DNA from: an uncultured Clostridium sp. | GTDB taxonomy: Bacteria; Bacillota; Clostridia; Clostridiales; Clostridiaceae | Direction: 5' to 3' | Assembly: GCF_937920395.1 (NCBI RefSeq) | Contig: NZ_CALEVF010000268.1 | Location: 1-11,417 of the forward strand | Length of the DNA: 11,417 nucleotides | Shown: positions 5,740 to 11,417 of the stretch, in pieces | How the letters are laid out: the number at the start of each line of letters is the position of its first letter | How positions within the stretch are numbered: position 1 is the first letter of the stretch | Made by a program: the position numbers and the translations under genes | The notes under the pieces: generated by a model | What the model was told of the DNA's origin: nothing | Database searches by the model: none | The model's input: only the letters and a program-made list of their open reading frames with translations

Positions 5740-7233
5740 ATGAGTAATGAAAATAATAATGGTTTACCAGAAATAATTCTAAATCTTGAAAATACAGATT
5801 CAAAGAACTTGTCTGATGTATCAGACTTTAAGCAACAAACAAATCAGGAATACCAACAGCAACAAACAAATCAAGGATACCCAGAGCAACAAATGAATCA
5901 AGGATACCCACAACAACAGATGAACCAAGGGTACCCACAACAACAAATGAATCAAGGGTACCCAGAGCAACAAATGAACCAGGGGTACCCACAACAACAG
6001 ATGAACCAGGGGTACCCACAGCAACAAATGAATCAGGGATATCCACAACAACAAATGAACCAGGGGTATCCAAATCAACAAATGAACCAGGGTTACCCAC
6101 AACAACAGATGAACCAGGGATATCCACAACAGCAAATGAATCAAGGGTATCAACAACAACAACAATCTGATCCTTCATTAACTAATATCGACACTAATCC
6201 TGAGGGTATTATTTTATCTGAGAATGAAAAAAGACAAATATATGATTTGTCTAGAAAAATTAATCTAAGAGATACCCAGTCAATTTTACAATATGCATCT
6301 GGAGTTCAAAAAAAGAACTCGGATTTTGCAGATTCATCATTAAGTAGATATAAAATAAAGGATACTGGAGAAACTGGAGATGTGCTTTTAAAACTTTCGA
6401 CAACATTAAAGGGGTTTACTGCTAATTCTGAACCTAAAAAAGGATTTTTTGGTCTTATTAAAAAAGGTTCTGATCAAATATCTACTTTAAAGAGTAGATA
6501 TTCTTCTGTTGAAGAAACAATAAATAAAATCACAGATGATTTAGAAAAACATAAAATACAACTTCTAAAAGATATTTCTATGTTAGATAAAATGTATGAA
6601 ATCAATTTACTAAACTTTAAGGAACTTACAATGTATATAATGGCAGGGAAACAAAAACTAATGGAAACTGAAAATATAGATCTTAAAGCACTTAGACAAA
6701 AGGCTGACCAAAGCAAATTACAACAAGATATACAAGCTGCTAGAGATTATCAAGATATGTGCAATAGATTTGATAAAAAACTTCATGATTTAGAATTATC
6801 AAAAGCTGTATCTATGCAGTTAGCACCACAAATTCGTATGGTGCAAAACAATGATGCCGTATTGGTGGATAAAGTTCAAAGCTCAATAGTAAATACAATA
6901 CCTCTTTGGAAGAATCAAATGGTATTAGCACTTGGTCTTGCAAATTCACAAAAGGCATTAAAGGCTCAAAAAGCTGTATCAGATGTAACAAATGAGTTGT
7001 TAAAGAAAAATGCAGATATACTAAAGATAAATTCTGTAGAAGTAGCAAAAGAAAATGAACGTGGCATTATTGATATTGAAACAATTAAGTATACTAACGA
7101 CCAACTTATTTCAACAATAGATGAAGTTTTACAAATTCAAGAAGATGGAAAACAACGACGACGTGTTGCTGAAGCTGAACTTGTACAAATTCAAAGTGAC
7201 TTAAAAAATAAATTACTATCTGCAAAAAACTAA
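5740..7233 (+). CDS. telA: TelA-family protein (toxic anion resistance) with N-terminal nonapeptide repeats
   Basis: The core, residues about 159-497, is a TelA/KlaA/YaaN family protein: [18 protein letters not shown], a coiled-coil-rich middle with [14 protein letters not shown] and [14 protein letters not shown], and the hallmark [14 protein letters not shown] (386-399). It ends in a long helix with [20 protein letters not shown]. The protein is soluble with no signal peptide. TelA proteins were named for tellurite resistance, but their mechanism is unresolved. Ahead of the core, residues 32-139 are twelve tandem copies of a nine-residue unit, consensus QQMNQGYPQ, followed by a short Gln run. 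The array is not part of the usual TelA fold and is predicted to be disordered. Total length is 497 residues, about 110-130 more than a bare TelA. GAGGAG precedes the ATG. The gene is probably co-transcribed with xpaC and ends at a strong hairpin. Confidence 0.93.
   Translation: MSNENNNGLPEIILNLENTDSKNLSDVSDFKQQTNQEYQQQQTNQGYPEQQMNQGYPQQQMNQGYPQQQMNQGYPEQQMNQGYPQQQMNQGYPQQQMNQGYPQQQMNQGYPNQQMNQGYPQQQMNQGYPQQQMNQGYQQQQQSDPSLTNIDTNPEGIILSENEKRQIYDLSRKINLRDTQSILQYASGVQKKNSDFADSSLSRYKIKDTGETGDVLLKLSTTLKGFTANSEPKKGFFGLIKKGSDQISTLKSRYSSVEETINKITDDLEKHKIQLLKDISMLDKMYEINLLNFKELTMYIMAGKQKLMETENIDLKALRQKADQSKLQQDIQAARDYQDMCNRFDKKLHDLELSKAVSMQLAPQIRMVQNNDAVLVDKVQSSIVNTIPLWKNQMVLALGLANSQKALKAQKAVSDVTNELLKKNADILKINSVEVAKENERGIIDIETIKYTNDQLISTIDEVLQIQEDGKQRRRVAEAELVQIQSDLKNKLLSAKN
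5833..6156 (+). repeat. Twelve tandem 27-bp units encoding QQMNQGYPQ
   Basis: Twelve consecutive in-frame 27-bp units are seen. Units 1 and 2 are degenerate ([18 protein letters not shown]). Units 3-11 are QQMNQGYP plus Q, E or N, and unit 12 ends in QQ. The codons differ silently between units (caa/cag, aat/aac, ggg/gga/ggt, tac/tat), so the array is not freshly expanded. Copy-number changes would keep the frame. Confidence 0.97.
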
Positions 7234-7248
7234 CTTGAATATTAAATC

Positions 7249-7278
7249 AAAAACCAAGCATAATTATGCTTGGTTTTT
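7249..7278. terminator. Bidirectional terminator between telA and the histidine kinase gene
   Basis: AAAAACCAAGCAT (7249-7261) pairs perfectly with 7266-7278 around an AATT loop. T runs flank it in both readings (7274-7278 on plus, complement of 7249-7253 on minus). It lies between two convergent genes and can serve both. Confidence 0.92.
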
Positions 7279-7298
7279 ACTCTTTTATACTTTGAATT

Positions 7299-8864
7299 TT
7301 ATGAATAAACATCAGAAAGTTCAACTCTTATATTTTGATCTTTACCACGTACTTCATTATTGTATATTTTATTTTCTATACATACTTTTCTAGAAGGAAG
7401 GCTAACGGTAAATGTGCTTCCCTTGCCATACTGACTCTTGACTGTTATAGTTCCACTGTGCAATTCTACAATAGATTTAACTAAACTTAGGCCAATACCC
7501 GTTCCTTCTGCATTTCTTGATAAAGATTTGTCTACTTGCTTAAATCTATCAAATATCATATCTAAGTTCTTTTTTTCAATTCCAATACCAGTGTCTTTCA
7601 CTGATATTTCAACAAATTCATTTTTGTCATTAACAGTTACTAATATCTCATCTCCGGCATCTGAAAACTTTATTGCATTTGATATAAGATTTAATATTAC
7701 TCTTTCTAATTTTTCTTGGTCACAAGCAATTATTTTTTCTTCTGTATTAGTATCAAATATAAGGTTTAATCCTTTGCTTTGCGTGAAATTAGTTACAGAC
7801 ATTACTATATATTCTACAAATTCAACTATATTACTATTTGATAGGTTAAGTTTAAAGAAACCCGATTCTATTTTTGACAAATCAACTATATTATTAATCA
7901 TTTTAGATAATCTATAGGTATTTTGTTTGATTGAATTTATATATTTAATAACTGAATCCTTATTTTTATCAAGTGAGCCACCGTCACAATACACATTAAA
8001 TAACTGAGCTGTTGCAAATATAACATTTAGTGGTGTCTTAAGTTCGTGGGATATATTAACAAGAAATTCTCTTTGTGATTTTAATGCTTTTCTCATAATT
8101 TCTTCATGTGCCTTTGAATCCTTTTGCTCTTTGATTATTTTTTTTTGTGCTTCTATATTCTGGCTTTTAAGAACCCGTTTAGTAACTTCAACTGTGGTAT
8201 GAAATATGTATTTTATCTTACCGTTATAAAATATAGGCATTTGACTAGAATCCCAATAAGTTTTACGTTTTGCTATATTATCAAATTCGAATTCTTTTAT
8301 ATAACTCGCCTTTTGAGAAGTAAGAACTGAATTACAAATAACTTCACCTGCTGATCCAATAAAACTAGGTATAATTTCATTTATTGGTTTACCTATACTA
8401 TTTTCTTCTTTATTATATTTAGAGTATGAAGAATCTAGATATTTTTGATTTACTCTAAGTAATATTAAATCGGGTACGCTATAAATAGCAACACCTGATA
8501 TGTTATCAATAAACATTTGTTCAATGAAAATTAGTTTGTCATTAAGTCTGGAATTTGTTTTTTCAACGAAAGTGTATAACTCACTATTTGTCTCAGAGAT
8601 ATGGGATATTGAGATATCCACTTCTAGTGCGTTAAGAAATTTTGTAAATATATATCCTGAGTTTTTATTGTTTGTTTTATCTTCTAAAGATTGTAAATCA
8701 AATTTCAACATGGTTCCTACTTCTTTAATTGATTTACCAACTAGTTCACTCCAAGTATACTCTGTGAAATTAAGGAATTCGTTATTAACATCGGTTATAA
8801 TGTCAGTACACGAATACAGAAATGGTATCATTATTTTTTCACTATAAGTATGTGTCATAAACAC
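7299..8864 (-). CDS. Soluble PAS-domain sensor histidine kinase, orphan
   Basis: This is a two-component histidine kinase of about 521 residues with no predicted membrane helix, so it probably senses a cytoplasmic signal. Numbering follows the GTG start. The N-terminal ~60 residues and a second segment at about 110-230 look like PAS domains; the second ends in DSSQMPIFYNGKIKYIFHTTVEVTKR, a typical PAS exit. A coiled coil leads to the H-box NISHELKTPLNVI with phosphoacceptor His273. The ATPase domain has the N-box NLISNAIKFS (~392-401), G1 DTGIGI (~424-429), FDRF and G2 GTGIGLSLV (~454-462). All key residues are intact. No response regulator is adjacent, and there is no receiver domain. AAGGGG (8871-8876) is six bases before GTG 8864; TTG 8867 and ATG 8858 are alternatives. 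The partner and signal are unknown; a Spo0A-type partner is possible but unsupported. Confidence 0.93.
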   Translation of the reverse strand: MFMTHTYSEKIMIPFLYSCTDIITDVNNEFLNFTEYTWSELVGKSIKEVGTMLKFDLQSLEDKTNNKNSGYIFTKFLNALEVDISISHISETNSELYTFVEKTNSRLNDKLIFIEQMFIDNISGVAIYSVPDLILLRVNQKYLDSSYSKYNKEENSIGKPINEIIPSFIGSAGEVICNSVLTSQKASYIKEFEFDNIAKRKTYWDSSQMPIFYNGKIKYIFHTTVEVTKRVLKSQNIEAQKKIIKEQKDSKAHEEIMRKALKSQREFLVNISHELKTPLNVIFATAQLFNVYCDGGSLDKNKDSVIKYINSIKQNTYRLSKMINNIVDLSKIESGFFKLNLSNSNIVEFVEYIVMSVTNFTQSKGLNLIFDTNTEEKIIACDQEKLERVILNLISNAIKFSDAGDEILVTVNDKNEFVEISVKDTGIGIEKKNLDMIFDRFKQVDKSLSRNAEGTGIGLSLVKSIVELHSGTITVKSQYGKGSTFTVSLPSRKVCIENKIYNNEVRGKDQNIRVELSDVYS

Positions 8865-8889
8865 CAACCGCCCCTTCGTTCTTAAATAT

Positions 8890-8900
8890 ATGGTATCACA
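8890..8900 (-). promoter_or_regulatory. Possible extended -10 promoter for the histidine kinase
   Basis: On the minus strand, TGTGATACCAT (8900 down to 8890) has the TGTGn extension but a -10 hexamer with only four of six consensus bases. It would start transcription about 20 bases before the kinase start codon. This is weak evidence. Confidence 0.3.
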
Positions 8901-9004
8901 TTTTGTAAGAGAATACTATATTCTAGACAGTATTTATACGATTTATATAATTACATAGTATTTTAAAAAACATTATTGTCATAATATTACATTGAATACA
9001 TAAA

Positions 9005-9015
9005 TGTGATATAAT
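9005..9015 (+). promoter_or_regulatory. Extended -10 promoter for the DUF6241-like gene
   Basis: TGTGATATAAT is an exact match to the Gram-positive extended -10 TRTGnTATAAT. No clear -35 is seen at 17 bp, though such promoters often lack one. The predicted leader is about 65 bases. Confidence 0.6.
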
Positions 9016-9087
9016 TACAATTAATTAATATATTTTACATGATTTTATTTTACTACTATAAAATACATATTGAAGGAGGCTTTTTTA

Positions 9088-9618
9088 ATGAAACTAGATA
9101 AAGCAGGAGGCAAATTCCTTGATGAGTTTAGAAAACTATTTGCCAATCGTCACATGTGGCTAACCATTGGTAGTGTATTATTGGTGATTGTTATAACTGG
9201 TACAGGAGGTTATTATATTTCACAAAACAAACTAAATAAGCAGGGTAGTCCTAAAAGTGTACAAGCAGTTCAAATTAAAGCACAGTTAGATAGTAAGGCG
9301 GTTGTAATAAAACAAAATCATAGTACCCAAAAAATAAGTGATGAAGAACTAGTAGTATATAACACGATGCATAAAATGATAAATACTAAAATTGTAGCAG
9401 AAGATGGAAAGATATGGGGAGAGGTAGAGATAACTCAAGATAAATGTAACCGATTAATTAATGACATTTCAAAAAGTGGATATCTCGACAAGGTAGAACT
9501 TTTACAGTTTCTTAATCGTTGGAAAAACAAAGACTTTAAAAATGGAGTAGGGGAACACAATTACTTGTGGGATGGACTTGATGGAACCCTAGGAAAAGCA
9601 AAATCTCTTAGACAATAA
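9088..9618 (+). CDS. Membrane-anchored protein, probable DUF6241 family
   Basis: This 176-residue protein has a short cytoplasmic head (MKLDKAGGKFLDEFRKLF) and one membrane helix at about 24-45 (WLTIGSVLLVIVITGTGGYYI). The rest is probably extracytoplasmic. The C-terminal part contains VVYNTMHKMINTKIVAEDGKIWGEVEIT, a helix ending LLQFLNRWKNKDFKNGVGEHNYLWDGLDGTLGKA. This looks to me like the DUF6241 pattern (HN..W..L.GTLGKA); function is unknown. The ATG at 9088 follows AAGGAGG (9073-9079) by eight bases; an in-frame TTG at 9070 lies upstream of that site and is rejected. It stands alone, divergent from the PAS kinase and convergent with the ABC importer. A functional link to the kinase is possible only on position. 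The family call is from memory of the motif and should be treated as moderate. Confidence 0.75.
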   Translation: MKLDKAGGKFLDEFRKLFANRHMWLTIGSVLLVIVITGTGGYYISQNKLNKQGSPKSVQAVQIKAQLDSKAVVIKQNHSTQKISDEELVVYNTMHKMINTKIVAEDGKIWGEVEITQDKCNRLINDISKSGYLDKVELLQFLNRWKNKDFKNGVGEHNYLWDGLDGTLGKAKSLRQ

Positions 9619-9623
9619 TAAAA

Positions 9624-9660
9624 AAAGACACGATATATTTTAAAAATATATCACGTCTTT
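9624..9660. terminator. Bidirectional terminator between the DUF6241-like gene and the ABC importer
   Basis: AAAGAC (9624-9629) pairs with GTCTTT (9655-9660), then a 2x2 internal loop (AC/AC), then GATATATTTT (9632-9641) pairs with AAAATATATC (9643-9652). A/T runs flank both sides. The two genes converge on it, ending at 9618 and 9667. Confidence 0.8.
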
Positions 9661-9666
9661 ATTATT

Positions 9667-11244
9667 TTAGTCAATTAAGTGTTTTGATCTTAAAAAGTCT
9701 TCGGCAACTGTTTTAGATTGAGCACCATTATCTACCTTTAGTGTCATAGCTCGCATTTCATCATCAGTAATTTTACCATCTAAGACAGACAATACACCTT
9801 TTAATTCAGGGTATTTTTTCAATGTATCTGCGTTTATTAATGGAACTGCATAATATGGTGGGAAGAAAGCTTTATCATCTTTTAAAAGTTTTAAATCAAA
9901 CTTTTTAAGTAACCCATCAGTGGTGAATGCATCTATTACTTGGGTTTCATTATTTTGAAGTGCTGTATATCTAAGTCCACCATCGATACCTTTTACACTT
10001 TTGAATTTTAGATTATATTTTTTCTGAAGCCCAAGATAACCATCTGGTCTATTAGCAAAATCCATAGTAACTCCAGCAGTTACTGTTGGACTTATTTTAG
10101 CTAAATCAGATATAGTTTCTAAGTTGTACTTTTTCGCAAAATCTTTTTTTACGGCCATTACGTAAGTATTGTTAAATCCTATTGGTTTTAGCATTTCTAT
10201 ACCATATTTTTTAGCTAGTGCTGCTTTTCCAGTATTGTAAACTTTTGTTGGATCGCTCATAGTAGGTTGTTTTAGCATATTTACAAGAACGGTACCAGTA
10301 TACTCTACATATAAATCAACATCTTTTGATTTTAGGGCACTAAATACTACATTAGTTCCACCTAAATTCAATTTTCTTTCAACTTTGTATTTTGTTTTAG
10401 CTTCAATTAATGAGGAGACCATATCTCCGAGTATTATTTGTTCATTAAAGTTTTTAGATCCTACTACTATCTTGTTTTTATCACTAAAAAAACTTGTAGC
10501 TACTGTTGATAATATAACTAAAAGCACAAGGCCTGAAGCTATAAGTTTGAATTTTTTACTTCCAAATAAACCTTTGCGTTTAGAAGTTTTACTATGAGTA
10601 ACTTTTATTCCCTCAGGAACTACGATGTCTTCTATCTTGCCTAGTACAAAATCTAATATAATAGCAAGTATACAAGCAGGGATAGCTCCAGCAAGAATCA
10701 TGTTATTATCGACAGTTTGAACACCCGAGAAGACTAAGTATCCAAGGCCGCCAGCTCCTATGAAAGCAGCTATGGTCATTAGTCCAACAGCTGTAACTGA
10801 AGATATTCTAATACCTGACATGATAATTGGCATAGCTAGGGGGAAACGAACTTTTAGAAGCACTTGGGTATTAGTAAGTCCCATACCATCGGCAGCTTCA
10901 ATAAGTGCAGGGCTGACATTTGTTAGTCCTGTAAATGTATTTTTTACAATTGGTAGAAGAGAATACATAACTACCATTATAATTGCAGGTTTACTTCCAA
11001 TACCAAGTATTGGTATTAAAAATCCAAGCAATGCAAGACTAGGTATAGATTGTATTACATTTGTAACACCAATTACAGGAACCGAAAGTTTTCTATATCT
11101 AACTATAAGTATACCAAGTGGTATAGCAATTATTATAGCAATAACAATTGAGAATAAAGTTAGTTGAATATGTTGCAGGAATAAATCCATTATTTGAGTT
11201 TTTCTTTCTACTAAAAAATTAAAAAAAGAAGTTAAATTACTCAT
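9667..11244 (-). CDS. ABC importer fused permease and substrate-binding protein (OpuF/BilEB/EgtU type)
   Basis: This 525-residue protein combines two parts of a glycine-betaine-type ABC importer. Residues ~20-215 are the permease, with several membrane helices and the EAA loop EAADGMGLTNTQVLLKVRFP (116-135) that docks the ATPase. A further membrane helix (232-254) anchors the periplasmic-type binding domain, 258-525. That domain starts IVVGSKNFNEQIILGDMV, and has YVEYTGT (312-318) and TDGLLKKFDLKLLKDDK followed by FFPPYYAVPL (~442-469), all typical of OpuC/ProX-like SBPs. Fusions of this layout include OpuF, Listeria BilEB and the ergothioneine importer EgtU, so the substrate could be betaine, carnitine, choline or ergothioneine. 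The ATG at 11244 is nine bases after GGAGG (11254-11258); ATG 11250 is only three bases away. It overlaps the upstream ATPase gene by eight bases, suggesting coupled translation. Confidence 0.93.
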   Translation of the reverse strand: MSNLTSFFNFLVERKTQIMDLFLQHIQLTLFSIVIAIIIAIPLGILIVRYRKLSVPVIGVTNVIQSIPSLALLGFLIPILGIGSKPAIIMVVMYSLLPIVKNTFTGLTNVSPALIEAADGMGLTNTQVLLKVRFPLAMPIIMSGIRISSVTAVGLMTIAAFIGAGGLGYLVFSGVQTVDNNMILAGAIPACILAIILDFVLGKIEDIVVPEGIKVTHSKTSKRKGLFGSKKFKLIASGLVLLVILSTVATSFFSDKNKIVVGSKNFNEQIILGDMVSSLIEAKTKYKVERKLNLGGTNVVFSALKSKDVDLYVEYTGTVLVNMLKQPTMSDPTKVYNTGKAALAKKYGIEMLKPIGFNNTYVMAVKKDFAKKYNLETISDLAKISPTVTAGVTMDFANRPDGYLGLQKKYNLKFKSVKGIDGGLRYTALQNNETQVIDAFTTDGLLKKFDLKLLKDDKAFFPPYYAVPLINADTLKKYPELKGVLSVLDGKITDDEMRAMTLKVDNGAQSKTVAEDFLRSKHLID

Positions 11245-11417
11245 TAACATCTACCTCCATATCTATGAATTGATTACTTAATATAGATAAAAGGCTGCTC
11301 TTTGTAAGAAGGCCTGCTAGTTTATGGTTATCATCAACTACTGGAACAAAATTTATGTCTTTCTTTTTTATAACCTCTAATATATTTATTATTGAATCTT
11401 CTTGATTTACGGTTATA
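11237..11417 (-). CDS. ABC importer ATPase, C-terminal CBS domain (5' part outside window)
   Basis: On the minus strand the frame is open from the window edge to TAA at 11237-11239. It encodes about 59 residues: ITVNQEDSIINILEVIKKKD, then INFVPVVDDNHKLAGLLTKS and a tail ending NEFIDMEVDVNE-like (read NQFIDMEVDVNE). The INFVPVVDDNHKLAGLLT strand-turn-strand is a CBS motif, the usual C-terminal regulatory domain of OpuCA/ProV-type ATPases. In such ATPases CBS domains tune transport to ionic strength or nucleotide. The nucleotide-binding domain is outside the window. The last codons contain the ribosome site and start codon of the permease-SBP gene. The family is clear from context plus motif; the exact member is not. 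Confidence 0.88.
   Translation of the reverse strand, partial: ITVNQEDSIINILEVIKKKDINFVPVVDDNHKLAGLLTKSSLLSILSNQFIDMEVDVNE

Noticed and set aside
5833..6156. CRISPR-like array
   Set aside because: The repeats are head-to-tail without unique spacers, are 27 bp in a coding frame, and encode a regular peptide.
5821..6178. Two long minus-strand open frames (114 and 116 codons) across the telA repeat array
   Set aside because: They are by-products of the 27-bp repeat, whose unit lacks stops in these frames. The translations are monotonous Leu/Val/Ser repeats with no ribosome site, and the plus-strand protein continues into a clear TelA domain.
7438..7917. 159-codon plus-strand frame inside the histidine kinase
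   Set aside because: It lies opposite the H-box to G2 region of an intact kinase, has no ribosome site or recognisable domain, and is an antisense shadow.
10760..11167. 135-codon plus-strand frame inside the importer permease
   Set aside because: It is antisense to conserved permease helices including the EAA loop, with no ribosome site.

Overview
The window is AT-rich DNA with strong AGGAGG-type ribosome binding sites, clostridial-type protein sequences and hairpin-plus-T-run terminators. This points to a low-GC Firmicute, most likely Clostridium sensu stricto. No species-level marker is present, so I do not go below genus.

Layout. (1) 1-339 is the 3' end of argC (arginine biosynthesis). 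It is followed by a GNAT acetyltransferase (447-980) with its own likely promoter and a clear terminator. (2) 1040-4582 is a ferrous-iron uptake operon: feoA, a second feoA, feoB, a DUF2325 protein, and a small cysteine-rich winged-helix protein resembling FeoC. Two Fur-box-like sites lie ahead of the first feoA, and a third, the closest match, lies between feoB and the DUF2325 gene. The operon ends in a 21-bp hairpin. (3) 4685-7278 is a two-gene xpaC-telA unit. The XpaC-like protein has two N-terminal membrane helices and an internal 29-residue duplication. The TelA-like protein carries twelve tandem copies of a Gln/Asn/Gly/Tyr-rich nonapeptide ahead of a normal TelA core. A bidirectional terminator closes the unit. 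(4) 7299-8864 (minus) is a soluble PAS-type histidine kinase without an adjacent response regulator. It diverges from (5) a small membrane-anchored protein resembling DUF6241 (9088-9618). (6) 9667-11417 (minus) is an osmoprotectant/ergothioneine-type ABC importer: a fused permease plus substrate-binding protein, overlapped upstream by the CBS-domain tail of its ATPase, which runs off the window.

How the genes fit together. The feo genes form one functional unit for Fe2+ import: FeoB is the channel/GTPase, the FeoA proteins are cytosolic partners, and the DUF2325 and Cys-rich wHTH proteins are candidate accessory or sensing factors. XpaC and TelA are a recurrent pair in Firmicutes with a poorly defined envelope-stress role. 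The ABC importer is a standard two-gene ATPase/permease-SBP unit with translational coupling. No CRISPR array, transposase, tRNA or rRNA is visible. The most unusual item is the prion-like nonapeptide array on TelA. No stretch over 300 bases lacks a gene; the longest gap (4524-4812) holds the feo terminator, an xpaC promoter candidate and a possible 9-codon leader ORF.
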